NCBI GenBank assembly: GCA_022478985.1
Contig: JAKSZP010013310.1
Coordinates: 91,354-155,353 of the forward strand
From: Massospora cicadina
Taxonomy: Eukaryota > Entomophthoromycota > Entomophthoromycetes > Entomophthorales > Entomophthoraceae
Length of the DNA: 64,000 bases
Direction of reading: 5' to 3'
Numbering within the stretch: position 1 is the first letter of the stretch; the number at the start of each line of letters is the position of its first letter. The translations under genes were made by a program, and so were the position numbers. Below the pieces are notes generated by a model. The model saw only the letters and a program-made list of their open reading frames with translations. It searched no databases and had not been told where the DNA came from. Below, piece by piece: positions 11,101 through 22,225 of this stretch.

Positions 11101-12490
11101 TTAAAAAGTAAGACCTGGGCCCTTCTGCACCAAATTTATGAATATCAAGGGCTACCGCTTAGAGCCGCTGGCCCTATATCTATTTCCTCTGGACACCAAG
11201 CAATCATAAGCACTGAGTTAGAGGTGGAAGTGCCTGCTGGGCTATATGGTGAGGTCATTGGGCCCTATCAACAATCATGGCTCGAGCCCCATGTGGCCCC
11301 TGGCATTATACTCTCAGGGCATGGGGAGATCAAGGTCTTGGTAGTGAATCTTCAGGATAAACAAATGCAAATCCGCTGACACCAGGTAGTTGCATTCCTT
11401 CATTTCATTCCAGTTGAGGATGTCCTCAGCTATTATGAGTTTGGTTCACTGGATGTATTTGGTCTGCCCATCAAAACACAGCCTGGCGTAATGGCAGTTG
11501 TACCACATGAAAATTTAATGGGGTTAACAGAAGATCAGAAGGATTGAGTGGAAACCTTATTTCAAAAATACAAAGAGATCTTTGCTGTTGATGATCATGA
11601 TCTGGGGTGCGCCCGAGGAGTGATCCATCAAGTGGACACTGGGGATCATCCCCCCATCAGATCTCAGCCAATCCACTGATCTAGAGCAGCGGAAGAAGTT
11701 GTCACATTAGAAATCAATAAACTGTTGTAGCAAGGAATGCTTGAACCATCAAAGAGCCCATGGGCTTCCCCTGTCCTAATTGTCAAAAAGAAGGATGGTA
11801 CTAACTGGGTAGTAATAGACTACCGCAAGCTCAACAGCATTACAAAAAAGGACTTATATTCTTTGCCAAGGATTGATGTTGCATTGAACTGGTTGGGGGA
11901 GCTCATTACTTCTCCTCAACGGATTTGATATCTGGCTATTGTCAGATTGAGTTACCTGTGGCGGAACAAGAAAAATGCGCCATTATCATGTCAAAAGGGC
12001 TTTTTCAAATATCATGTATGCCTCAAGGGCTGTGTAATGCCCCGGCTACTTTCCAACGGGCAATGGACACTATCCTTGGCAACTTGAAGCTGTAATGCGT
12101 TCTTGTATACCTTGACGACATTAACATTTTCTCCCGCATGTTTTCTAAGCACCTTAGCCATTTAGAAAAGGTATTCCGCCAGTTGGCTGAGGCCAATATC
12201 AAAATCAAGCCCTAGAAATGCCACTTTTTCAAGGATCAGCTAGAGTACCTTCAGGTTTGTAGTTGATGCAACAGGGATGAGGCCCCAACCAGCTAAGGTG
12301 GAGGCCACTTGGAAGATGACTAAAATAAGCATTAAGCAAGATATACAAGTATTTTTAAGGATGGATGGCTACTATCGCCGCTTCATACCTAACTTTAGTT
12401 GTATTGGAGGTCCGCTGTTTAAGTTATTGAAAAAGGATGCCACGTTTGAATGGACGGAACGCTGTCAACGCTCCTTTGATACTCTTTGAC
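11101..12490 (+). pseudogene. pol: Gypsy-C reverse transcriptase with N-terminal linker, broken
   Basis: An N-terminal linker (about 11101-11620) leads into [22 protein letters not shown] and RKLNSIT (11760-11850) are followed by MPQGLCNAPATFQRAMD (12010-12065), the catalytic VLVYLDDINIFS (YLDD at 12108-12119) and FFKDQLEYL. Stops include TGA for Arg (CGA), and TAG where Gypsy-2 has a CAG Gln codon (IKPQK). There is a frameshift near 11905. The catalytic aspartates remain, but the frame does not. Confidence 0.88.
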
Positions 12491-13095
12491 CAGCGTTGAT
12501 TGAAGCGCCAGTGCTACATTACCCAAATTTCAAAAAGGAATTTAGTTGTATAGGTGGATGCATCTCTTTCCGTTGTGGGGGCAGTTCTGTCTCAAAAAAT
12601 ATGATGAGGGGGAGGAACACCCAGTGGCATATTGAAGTCAAAGTCTGAATAGCCATGAACGAAATTATACTGTGACTAAGTGGGAGTGCTTAGCAGTGAT
12701 TTATGCTTACAAGCAATTCCAAATATATTTACATGGTGTAAAATTTTAAGTTATAACAGATTACGCCTCGTTACGCTGGCTGAAGAACCTTAAGGGGCCT
12801 GAGGGCCAGCTAGCATGATGGGCCCTTAAACTACAGGCTTACAACTTTGATATCCTTCACCAACCAGGAGAAAACAACATAATGCTGATTGCTTGTCGAG
12901 GCTACAACTATTGCATTTATGGCGGATCTGAGCGATATTATGCATGATAAGATGCTCAGCGGGAAGTACAATGATGAGCCGCCCCAAGTCATCAAAGCGT
13001 TGAATGGAATGCGAGCCAATACTTTCCAGTGGAATGGTGAGTTGTACAAGCGGATTGATGATTACACAGTGAACTTTACGCGACCCTCAACATAG
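12491..13095 (+). pseudogene. Gypsy-C RNase H and tether, broken
   Basis: Readable pieces are VDASLSVVGAVLSQ (near 12555), HERNYTVTKWECLAVIYAYK with the catalytic Glu, and VITDYASLRWL with the next catalytic Asp (near 12755), in Ty3/gypsy RNase H order. A stop replaces Arg in the LARWALKLQ segment. The downstream connector to integrase is open at 12889-13095. Confidence 0.8.
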
Positions 13096-14154
13096 CCTAA
13101 CATTATCTTGAGCGCACATAGGGCAGTTGGGCATGGTGGTGTGCACAAGACATTGGAATTATTGTGACCTTGGTATTACTGGGAAAGCATGAACTTCAAT
13201 GTGCTTGATGCTATCTCCTCCTGTCACCAGTGCCAAGTGGAAAAGCTGTTTCAAAAGAAGACCTCATATCAGTTAGTAAAGCTGCACTTTGCTTGGCATA
13301 CAGTTTCCCTTGATGTCATCAGCCCTCTGCCAATGGTAACTAACCGGTCCAAGTATATCCTAGTGGCAATTGACCACTTGACCAGGTGGGTTGAGGCACG
13401 GGCCATTCAGGATCTGGGCGCGGTTACTGTGGTTAAGTTTGTAATGGAATGCATCATTCAGTGTTACAGCTGCTTGCAGTTTATCCTTACCAATAACGGC
13501 ACTAATTTTACCACTCACATACTTTCCAAACTCAACAAAATGTTGGCCATCCATGGGGTTCTAACAACTCCATATCACCTCAAGTCCAATGGAATGGTTG
13601 AACGGGTTAATGGGACCCTGGTGAACATTCTGTAAAAGTTGGTTACTGATAGGCCCTCCAATGGAGTACCCTCCTTTCTACTGAGGGTGTTCACCTACAA
13701 CATTAGTTACCATTCTTCCATAGGGAAAAGCCCATTCTTAATTGCTTTATGGACGGCATCCTGCTCTTCCCGCACTTCTGTACCCTGTGTAGAGGACACT
13801 GGAGGAATGGATCTGCAATAATATTTGACCATTTTTAATGAATTTGCTGATTTAGTTACAAACTGAAGCATACTCGTTCAGCTTAGCCAAGAAAATCAAA
13901 AGCCAGGCTGCTAATCAGATAAGGCAAAGTGGCCTCGCACAGTTCAAAGATGGAGACATGGTCCTATTCCATGATCAACATGGGTTTGGCCAGAAACACA
14001 AGCTGGAAGGTATCTGGTTTGGGCCATTTGAAGTCATTGAGAAGACATGTATAGATGCATACACTATCAAGGGCCCCACTAGCAGTCAGATCATCAACCA
14101 AGTGCTTGAAAAGTTCCTTCAGGTGTATAAGCAATAGGAGCCTCATCACCCAGT
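13096..14154 (+). pseudogene. Gypsy-C integrase, broken
   Basis: An HHCC zinc domain (HRAVGHGG ... CHQCQ, 13110-13250) is followed by the DDE core with VAIDHLTRWVEARAI (first Asp, near 13365). In ILTNNGTNF the second catalytic Asp is replaced by Asn. The catalytic Glu is retained in NGMVERVNG (near 13590). The C-terminus has the GPY/F module WFGPFEVIEK (near 14010) and ends at the TAG after VYKQ. The open stretch 13189-13635 covers most of the core. Stops and the Asp-to-Asn change make it inactive. Confidence 0.85.
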
Positions 14155-14168
14155 CAAGGAGGGGGTAA
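14155..14168 (+). promoter_or_regulatory. Gypsy-C polypurine tract
   Basis: The G-rich stretch aaggagggggtaa lies immediately before the 3' LTR, where a polypurine tract primes plus-strand synthesis. Confidence 0.6.
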
Positions 14169-14671
14169 TGTCGCGATTCTGATATGACTGGACAATAAGC
14201 CCTAGGTTATTATGCCAGAACGGATGGAAACCACCAAGTTTGATATGAATTATGGTAATTTGAGCAACTCGAAATGAGGCAATATTGTGTTGTTTTGGAA
14301 ATCGCCTCAAATTAGGTGATCAGGAAAATAATGAATGAAGAATTGAAAAAACCAATGAGATATGGCGAATTGAATTACTAAGCCATGAAAGCAGTATCAT
14401 CCAAAGTTAAAAGCAATACAAGCAAGATGAGACAATCAAAAAGGAGAAGTTGTTAATAATTTAAAGCGGGGGAAACAGCAACAATCAGCTGGGTTTATTA
14501 TAATAAATAAAGAAGTATAGTGGGGTCAAGTGCTCCATATTATTAATAAAGTTTATTTTATGTTGTTTCAAGGGCAATGATCATCATATCGTTGGTCCTA
14601 TTGCTTAGTGGGTCAAACCCTGTGCAAAATTGATTACAGCGTATCTCAACAAAAACGCCAATTTTATAAAA
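14169..14671 (+). repeat. Gypsy-C 3' LTR
   Basis: It begins TGTCGCGATTCT and ends CCAATTTTATAAAA, with the terminal CA changed to AA. It matches the 5' LTR throughout and is followed by the TSD ggtag (14672-14676). Confidence 0.92.
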
Positions 14672-14676
14672 GGTAG

Positions 14677-16571
14677 GATAACATATGGTTATTTTATCAA
14701 TTATAGAAGTGTTCTCTGGTTTCGCTTTTAGGATTGCTTCAAAAGTACACAAATATTTCTCTTATAGGCTGAACTGTGACCTTGGGTTTTTTCTCCTCTT
14801 TGGTAACAACTGATTTATCCACAAACAGTTCATCCTCATAATACTCTACATAATTACAATTAAATTTGCAGGATAACAATTTGGTTAGTAATTTAAAATA
14901 CTGTTAAATTTTCATTTCCAAAACTTTTTTTAGTAGGTGATTTACTCCTATTTAGATTTAGTGAGTCCTTCATGGTTTCCGCCTCCTTTTATAGCACAGT
15001 TTAAATTTTTACAATGTAAAGAACAGTCCATATAAAATATACTGAGTTTACCAATATGACCTTTTTCTAGTCTAACTTAACATTTTAGCTTTATAATGCC
15101 ATAGTTGTTTTTACTTGTTAATTCTAAGGTATATTTGTTAGTATTTATAAACCTCATTAATAACTACAATTACCTCTTTATTTTGCTTATGTAAACTATC
15201 AAATTTGTTCTAAGATTGGAAATGGGTTCCTAATATTATGGCGTCCTTGTACCAATCAAGAATGAGAGTATTGATTTCTATGGTCGATGCATTTAGATAA
15301 TCCTATATATTCTGCTTTAAATTAGTTTAGCAATATTCACCTCAAAAACTTAGCAAAGATTGTCCACATCATAATTTATAGTGACAGTTGGATCCATTGA
15401 TGATAAAATGTCTGACATTATACTTAGAGCTTTGTGTTCAGTTCCATCACTAAACTTCTTTATCTACATATTCAAAAGTTGTAAACACTGAGAGGTGTAA
15501 TCAATTCATGCTGATTTACTGAAAATTAAAATCTTTTTGACGCATAAGGGATTGCTTCTGGATATAATTTCTTGAATGTAGGAGTCTAAATAAGTAATCA
15601 CAGCCAGTTGCCTCTCTTGAATTATTCTTATGTTTAAGTGGTAGGTTAAATGTACTTGACTAAATAATATACAATGTTTACTGTAGTTTATAAGTACCCA
15701 GATAAGGTTGAAAATTCATGTGGGGATTTTTGTGAGATGTTGTCTTTCTCTTCCCAATCTACTACTGGTTAAATAATCTAAAATTTTTTCTAGATTTACA
15801 TAAGTAATTTCTGTAATACCTACAACAGAAATTTCTCATATGATAAATTATATAATTGTTCTGTAGATATATTTTATATGGTAACAGTCTTTTAATATAC
15901 TTTAATGTTTGGTAGGTATATATGTTGGGTAAACCAGCATTCTAGCTTTTTTTAATTATATAGTAACTAATTGTAATACTTGTAATTTCCCTTCCTCTTT
16001 AATAACATTATTAACATAGTTTTAAAAGTTCCTGTATTCTTTTTTAACAAAAACATAAGCCCCATTAGTGAGTACTAATATATAAACGTGCAGTTTTATA
16101 GATGCACAAGCTCGTGAAAATGATATATATTAAATGATAGTAAGTGCTAGTATATGGAGATAACCAGCTCAGTCAAGTTTTCACATATGATTTTGAACTC
16201 ACATAAGGAAATTGAGAATTAGAAAAGTGATCCAATTCTAAGATTTCACCAAAAAGGAAGACACAAATACCAGTTGATAAATCCTTTTTTATTTTATTGA
16301 TGGATTGGCAACAGTATATAGTTGTATGACTATTAAATTAAATTAAATAATAACATTGTTGCTATGATGTTCATTTTACAATCAGCCTATTTTATAAAAT
16401 TGAGTACAGCTATAAGTAAAATTAGCTACAAGAAAAAACATGTTATAGAGATTATTTAGCCTCAGCTATTTATATATAAAGATAGCATGCTTAGGTGCTA
16501 TTATATTAGCTACTTTTTTGTCAGTTATTACTGATTGATTTAAATAAGTAAGTGATTATTCTGTGCCAACT
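14677..16571 (-). pseudogene. Candidate decayed cellular gene, best-preserved part
   Basis: No transposon domain is seen. The minus strand gives long protein-like stretches in the order expected of one gene: IKKDLSTGICVFLFGEILEL (near 16270), KEEGKLQVLQLVTI (near 15980), VNLEKILDYLTSSRLGRERQ (near 15770), ERQLAVITYLDSYIQEIIS (near 15590), IKKFSDGTEHKALSIMSDIL (near 15440) and EYYEDELFVDKSVVTKEEKK (near 14810). They are separated by single stops or short gaps. Most stops could be former CAA, CAG or CGA codons. I do not recognise the family. The region may be one alpha-helical protein, a multi-exon gene, or a very old element of unknown type. Confidence 0.4.
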
Positions 16572-16586
16572 TACAAAATATAAACG
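16572..16586. repeat. Target-site duplication of SINE-2, left copy
   Basis: tacaaaatataaacg is repeated exactly at 16914-16928. Confidence 0.92.
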
Positions 16587-16913
16587 TTAGGGGGTGAGGC
16601 ATAGTCAGAATGGGCGTCTCAATATCACCCCTCATGATGCAGGTTTGAATCCATCATGGCAGAAAAGTATTTCTGTTCCAAGAGAATATCAATACATGTG
16701 GATTCACGCACCATGCTTGGCCCAACCAAGCGATTTAGTGAAGTTAAATCATGTAATCCCAGCCTATCAGAACACACACAGAATAATTTTACCCGCAGAA
16801 CTTGGGGTTTGTCCTCCACTCCTATATTTTCACTCCCTAATCCTAACCCTTCTATCAGTGCAGTATATTTATCCCAAGGTCAGCCCACCTCAAATAAAAT
16901 ATATATTAAAAAA
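16587..16913 (+). mobile_element. SINE-2: tRNA-headed short retroposon
   Basis: A 327-bp element with a perfect 15-bp TSD. The head has a B box, ggtttgaatcc (near 16640), inside an inverted repeat (atgatg ... catcat), with an A-box-like gcatagtcagaatgggcg upstream. The body shares cagaactt-type and tail segments with SINE-1; the tail reads atcagtgcagtat, then ccaaggtcagcccacctc, then aaataaaata. Open frames inside it are incidental. Confidence 0.85.
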
Positions 16914-16928
16914 TACAAAATATAAACG
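16914..16928. repeat. Target-site duplication of SINE-2, right copy
   Basis: Exact right copy of the 15-base duplication at 16572-16586. Confidence 0.92.
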
Positions 16929-18261
16929 CTGTCAGCAATGGTACTTAAATAGACATAATTAAAATTGACATCAAAATCAAATCCCATGTGAATTACAACT
17001 TAAAAAATTAATACTTATTACTGATCAACTGATTTTCAGATATTTTTAACTTGAAATAATTACAATGTTTGTTGATAAGTTAGATAAATGAACAATTAGT
17101 AGATAATTAAAAAACCCCTATTCAAGGACAAGCTGGATAGTGAGGATACAAAAAATTCTTAAAATCACCAATTTATAAATGATGGAGAGAAGTCTCATAA
17201 AATCACTCTTCCAGGAACGCAGGACCTAGTGTCTGAACCATGGATGATCTAAATAAAACCATAGAACTTACTTTTTTCCTAAAGTTATTATTGTTATGAT
17301 CATATAGAGCAACTGATAGGCTTTCTAAAAAAGGTAATACAGGGTGGTTCATGTATCTTTTTCTTATAAAAGGACTATACTTATCTCTAAATTTGACTAC
17401 TGGTTGTACGGTAAGAGAATTAGGCTTTTGTGTAGATAAATCCCTCAACTACAATACTTAATTGGCATAATTACTCTAGGTAAGTTACTTATACTAATGC
17501 CCATTTATTTTTCTTTACCCTATTTACCAAGTCCCTAAACCTGAATCATTTTCATCTTTAAATTTTATGGTAAGATCAATCAATTTTTCATAAATCCTAA
17601 CTTCTATTTCCCAATTTTTAACCTTCAAATTTTTAATTTCCTATAACCTATTTCTCAATTTTTGTAATTTTTAACAATATATGTAACTACTGGACTTTGA
17701 GGTGGGTGCTTTTAGCTTTATAAAAGCTTTTGAAATTTTTAGGAATAGTAAATAGGAAGGCAATTATTGATTGGCCCATCATACATTTCAACCCAAATTC
17801 TTGCACCATTTTGAAATTTGAAGATTTCCACCCAAGTGCAACCTAGTAAAAATCTGCAACCAAAGAAGTAGTTGCAGTACCCAAGAACAACGCAGCTAAC
17901 CACAAACATATATCTGTTAATTAAGCCAATGATTATACTTGAGAAAATACTGTATAAATTTTTAGATTTTATTAAATTTTTAATAAATAACATTTCTTAT
18001 TTTGTTAAATATGCCTTTTAATATCAGAAAGAAAAATCATGTATCATATCATTAATTGCATCCATTAACATGCACACACTAAGATGTCTAATCTTGGTGG
18101 CTAGAGGGCTTTAAAGCATTATCACAATAATTTCTTGGTCACTTAGGCAGTTCCTTGGAACTATAAGTTTTTGTACAGAGATAACTAGGCCTACCATGGT
18201 TTTTACAAAGATAGTGAACGCCCTAATAGATTTATGGGCCATTGGCAATTACTTTGACCTC
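16929..18261 (-). pseudogene. Candidate decayed cellular gene, upstream part
   Basis: Two minus-strand stretches look protein-coding. At 17739-17993, IFKFQNGARIWVEMYDGPIN follows a hydrophobic segment. At 17203-17448 an open stretch includes FRDKYSPFIRKRYMNHPVLP and MVLFRSSMVQTLGPAFLEE. The second is preceded on the minus strand by tattgtag, a possible 3' splice site. Neither resembles a transposon protein. They lie upstream of 14677-16571 in the same orientation and may be its 5' exons. The rest of the region, including 17994-18261, is AT-rich without a readable frame. Confidence 0.3.
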
Positions 18262-18275
18262 TAAGTGGAACAATC
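18262..18275. repeat. Target-site duplication of the ORF1-only element, left copy
   Basis: taagtggaacaatc here and taagcggaacaatc at 19765-19778 differ at one base in 14. Confidence 0.75.
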
Positions 18276-19764
18276 CCTATTTTGATATAGGATTCCCCAC
18301 TTAAGAGGATGCGGCCACTGCTGCATAAACGCCCTTAGTATACAAAAATACACTCATTATCACCATCTGAACATCTAACCCAATGATACCACACTAATGG
18401 AGAACTTTACAAACTTTCCCTCACACCTTCCTTTTAAATTACTATATGTGGAGTTAATGTCAGGGCTGTCCACTTATGGTACAAACCCCATCCTCCAATT
18501 CCTTGTCCCAAGTGGTGCTGAGCGCCTAGCGGCATCTCAGGCAATGGCCACCATCACCCCTTACCAGCTAAACATGGCCCAGCACATCCCACCGTGGGCC
18601 TATATTTCATCTGCACCTGACCATTTCTTTTGGGCTTGCACTGACAACGGCCGCACAGTTTGCCCCCTTTGCCATAAATTGGACCATATAAAAAAGGCAT
18701 GTCAATACAATTCACACCCTGCAAAAACTGCTAATCCCACCCATAAGCACACTAACTGAATTCAAATGGGGATTTTGGCTGCCCTAACCCCTACAGACCA
18801 TGCGCTCATTAAATCTGATGCAAAATCTAGCAAATCATGCCCAGGATAGTCAATTTACACCCATGCCAACCAATTGGGCGTAGAAGTGGACCCAAACTAA
18901 TAAACCAAATTCCTGCCACAAAACTTACCCAACCCAAGCCATGTCTCACTGAATCATTCATAATTAAACAAAATCCGTGGGACTTATTGGATGAAGTGAA
19001 TGAACCTGGTAAAATTGTCCGCCACCAGATTTACCAATTAGTATTGAACCTTATCTGAATTCAGACTTTGATGCCCCACTCCCACCCAAACAATTTATTT
19101 TCAAACCCACCGCTACCCCTTTCCTGAGCGACCATCAGCTAGCTGAGGCTGCGGTGGCTTCACCTGAAAGTTGCGATCTCCATGAAGCCGTGGCAGTCTC
19201 TGTCATTGAATTTAAAGAAGGTCTGCATATCCCCAAGTTCCCTCCCAATTACCCTTCTGTTTCAGAAGAAGAAATCACCCGACTCAATTATGCTGCCATT
19301 GCCACTGTCAAACATGTTGCTGAACTGGCAGATTTTTCTCAAATCACACGCATCACCAGAGCCAACATTTCTAAGTTTGCCCAGCTTCCAGACGCCCACA
19401 TCCAAGCTGAACACCAGGTTACCAAACTCAGATAAGCTATGATATGAGCCCAAATTGTTGGTAAAAAACTCAACACTTAGATATTTCACATTGACCCTCA
19501 TCTCGTGGATGCCCCAAACCCCTTGCTCTCAGCATTTATCCGCCTCTTCAATGCTGAGCCTGATGATGATCCACCTGATCCCCCTCCCCTCTGCCATGGT
19601 GGGATAAGTGGCTCACTGCTGTGCCACATGGCAGGTTACTTTTCTCATTTTTTGTGTCTCGCTGCTTGCTTTGGGCAGTTGATTCATATTTTGGTTTGTT
19701 TCAAAAGAGTTTTTGCTTCAGTAATGTCTGTACCCTGGTTGGCATACCTCAAATAAATTTAATA
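18276..19764 (+). mobile_element. ORF1-only LINE derivative
   Basis: A 1.49-kb plus-strand element with only an ORF1-type region and the LINE-like tail; no endonuclease or RT is present. In the first open stretch (18397-18759) LMSGLSTYGTNPILQFLV is followed by the zinc knuckle CPLCHKLDHIKKAC (CX2CX4HX4C). A second stretch (19154-19435) contains EEEITRLNYAAIATVKHVAE, and a third (19505-19756) contains DAPNPLLSAFIRLFNAEP. The tail (gtaatgtctgtaccctggtt, then ggcatacctcaaataaa) matches LINE tails. Relatives are at 1-599 and 7503-7996, so this is a repeated family rather than a chance deletion. It would need LINE enzymes in trans. Confidence 0.82.
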
Positions 19765-19778
19765 TAAGCGGAACAATC
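19765..19778. repeat. Target-site duplication of the ORF1-only element, right copy
   Basis: Right copy of the 14-base duplication at 18262-18275. Confidence 0.75.
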
Positions 19779-20214
19779 AGTTGACTTAGAGAGCAAACCA
19801 AAAACCCCTACATGAACTTTTTAAGTGCCATGGTTTGCCTGCCATTTCACTAATATCAATATCTATAAGCAACAAACTATATTTTCAAATTAAGTTCTGG
19901 CCATCCCAGGTCTCCTATACTCCTGTTCTTAAAGAAAGGATGGTGGCGTGACAGGACTTTAATATTGGCTTTATGTAAAACATACTTGCTTTTTCGTCTA
20001 CTCACAACTCAGGTAAAATTCCTTTGATTGATACATAAGCACTCAGAAGCGCAGTTACCTTGGCGGTGAAGTACTTTCCTACCAACATCTTCCCATATTT
20101 TCCCATCATCTCAGAAGCACTTGATCCTTCTAGGAGATCTTTGACCCAGTGGATCCTATCATCTCATCACACACTCCAATTTTAATCTTAAATTCCGCCT
20201 TACATTTAAATGAA
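19779..20214. other. Spacer without recognisable genes
   Basis: No convincing open frame, repeat or transposon motif was seen. It may be part of the copia-like remnant to the right. Confidence 0.4.
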
Positions 20215-20680
20215 ATAAATCAAATGCTCCATACCCATACACACAAGTGGAGCCTCAGGTCTTAAAAGTATAAATGGAAGAAATGCTGGTTAAGGATCTT
20301 GGAAAAAACTACCACATTTTATTTATGGCTTTGTTTTGCAATGATATCAAAAGTACAAGCCAAACCTATCTGGACCACATATAAGAAAAAAAAATTATTA
20401 CTATCCTGGAACCCCACCCCCTGCCATTGGAGGCCACAATTACACAGGACATTTCCAATACCAAATTCTTATTAAAACTGAAATTTATGAATTACACTCG
20501 TTAAGTCTAGGTAAAAGGGAATAAGTATTAACTGACCACAATTTGCAACAAACAAATCTTAATTAAAATAAAGAGTCTTGGTGATTGGTCTTAAATTGCC
20601 AGCTAAATTCCAAAACCTCATTGATAATGCCCTTGGCGTCCTAAAGTGCTCATATGCAGTGGATTATGTGAAGATTATCG
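20215..20680 (+). pseudogene. Possible Ty1/copia reverse transcriptase remnant
   Basis: The plus strand reads LVKDLGKNYHILFMALF and then STSQTYLDHI (20280-20385). This fits the copia RT segment with consensus of the type KDLG-x-x-x-Y-x-LG followed by S-Q-x-x-Y-x-x-x-I. It continues with EPHPLPLEATITQ where copia has a TPLP-type motif, then, weakly, ALGVLKCSYAVDYVKII near 20640. No LTRs, integrase or YVDD motif were found. It may be a degraded fragment or a coincidence. Confidence 0.38.
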
Positions 20681-20759
20681 TCATCCAATACCTAATACAC
20701 TAATAGTATGTCAAAGACCTAGTTGCTTTTGCTTTAGTGATGAAGAAATTTGGCCTCTT

Positions 20760-21352
20760 TGTTGGGCCATAGGGAATAACTCCTAACTAGCCATTAGTAA
20801 ATCAGGGCCTCAAAGACCCCAGCGAGATATAGGCCCTCAGGTCCTAAGAAAGCTACAGAAGAACTATGAGGGTAGGTTTTCAATAGGTTTTTTTAATAAA
20901 GCCTCATATTAATTATAGGACTTTGAGGCAAAAAGTGGGATTGGGAAAGGGAGGATTCAGAATAAGGAAGTAACAGGAGCTAGGTAACATAAGCCTAGGT
21001 AAGGGAGATATTGACATTCTTTGCTGATTGATATATATAAATAATATTGTTAATACAAAGGGGTTGGGATCATCCTTGGCGTAAGTCGCTGGTGATTCCA
21101 AAAATGGCCATATGATTGGAGGTCAAAAAAAGATGTTAATTCTCTGCGACCTGATTGATGGTTCAACATCCTCAGCATTAGTCACTGGTGGTGAATCAAT
21201 TATTAAATTAAGATTTTTATATTATTGTGGCCAATCCCAATGCTTTGGATTGAGCTCAACTCAAGTTAATGGGGAGCTTAATCTGGCATTCACCTATAGG
21301 CGAGTTGCAACCCCTATTTTTGGCTTCCCCTAATAAGGGAGAATTCCTGAAA
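20760..21352 (-). repeat. TRIM-like element 3' LTR (left)
   Basis: It begins TGTTGGGCCATAGGG and ends TCCTGAAA, the counterpart of TCCTGACA in the other LTR. It shares long blocks with 22226-22821, for example aactcctaact, gctacagaagaacta and aatggggagctt. Confidence 0.85.
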
Positions 21353-22064
21353 GAACCCCCTAAACTTTGGCTAGAAGTCAGAGACAAGGCGAAGTCATCA
21401 GATCCTGGCAGCAGATTTTGGGGTGGGCATTGGGAGCATTTACATACCTGGTGCTCATACTTTGATAAAACAAAGAGGGAGCCAAACTAGCAGGTTTTAT
21501 GAGTCAAGGTAGCTGGCGTGAACACAATGGCAGGATCTAAAAAGCATCATTGGGGAGTGTCCCTAGCATTGGGGAGTGACCTCAGAAAGGTCATTGGCAC
21601 AAGAGCTGGAATTGGGAAGAGTTCCAGAAGAGAGTATATAGCGGGTCAACTGAATGCTTGACCAAGTTGAGAGAATCATCAGCATGGGAGTCAAATTGGG
21701 AAGAAGTCTGGGAATTGGAAGATGTGACCCAGAGAGAGAATGGGCGGCGAGGCAATTGAATGACAAGCTGATTTTCGAGAAAAAATTTGCATTGGTTGCC
21801 AGCATCAGGAAAAAACCTGGAAAGATCATTGGGATTGATTTCTAGAATCAGGAATGGAACCCGGAGAGCTAATTCATTTAGATTAAATATTAGGGTTAGC
21901 GAAAAATAAAATTAAATCAGTTATTTATTATAAAAACATCAGGGAATGGCCCTGGAGATTTGGATTAATGGTTTTGGACCAACTGATCCTACTGATAGTT
22001 TTTGGGGAGCCCTTGGTCTTCCCTCATACTTTCATTATTTCTTTGTGATAGTTGTGCAGGGGAC

Positions 22065-22138
22065 AGGGTAGGACATCCTGGGTTTTTGAGGCTTAGGGTA
22101 GTTCATCCTGGGTTTTGAGTCCCAGGGTAGTCTCTGGG
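22065..22138. repeat. Short tandem repeat, unit about 30 bp, about 2.5 copies
   Basis: Units begin agggta at 22065, 22095 and 22124. The first two share catcctgggtttttgag or catcctgggttttgag; the third is partial. Confidence 0.75.
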
Positions 22139-22204
22139 ACAGAGGCAATCAGCAATTATTGCTCCCCTCCTTCCTTGGTTATCCCTTGCAGAGATCTTTG
22201 ACGC

Positions 22205-22222
22205 ACCTGTCAGGGAGCACCA
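22205..22222 (-). promoter_or_regulatory. TRIM-like element primer-binding site
   Basis: The reverse complement reads TGGTGCTCCCTGACAGGT, a variant of the shared TGGTGCTCACTACAGGGG, three bases inside the 5' LTR (22226-22821). Confidence 0.65.
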
Positions 22223-22225
22223 TTT

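Larger units (their letters stand above)
8723..14671 (+). mobile_element. Gypsy-C: structurally complete Ty3/gypsy element, decayed
   Basis: The element has 502-503-bp LTRs, a PBS one base after the 5' LTR, the domain order gag, protease, RT, RNase H, integrase, and a G-rich tract before the 3' LTR. It is flanked by a perfect 5-bp TSD ggtag (8718-8722 and 14672-14676). Domain order with integrase last defines Ty3/gypsy rather than copia. Every domain has stops or frameshifts, so it is dead. The two LTRs differ at many sites, mostly transitions, implying an old insertion. Its LTRs and proteins are close to Gypsy-2 (27435-45282). Confidence 0.93.
21353..22225 (-). other. Internal region of the TRIM-like element
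   Basis: It contains the PBS at its right end, a G-rich tract at its left end, and a short tandem repeat of about 30 bp (22065-22138). A minus-strand open stretch at 21563-21829 has no recognisable domain and is probably chance. Confidence 0.6.

Noticed and set aside
16594..16962. Overlapping open frames of 122 and 89 codons on the plus strand
   Set aside because: They lie within SINE-2 and run into its TSD; their sequence is non-coding retroposon read in two frames.
21563..21829. Serine/leucine-rich minus-strand frame of 88 codons
   Set aside because: It is inside the TRIM-like element with no similarity to any domain; the opposite strand is open as well, as expected by chance.
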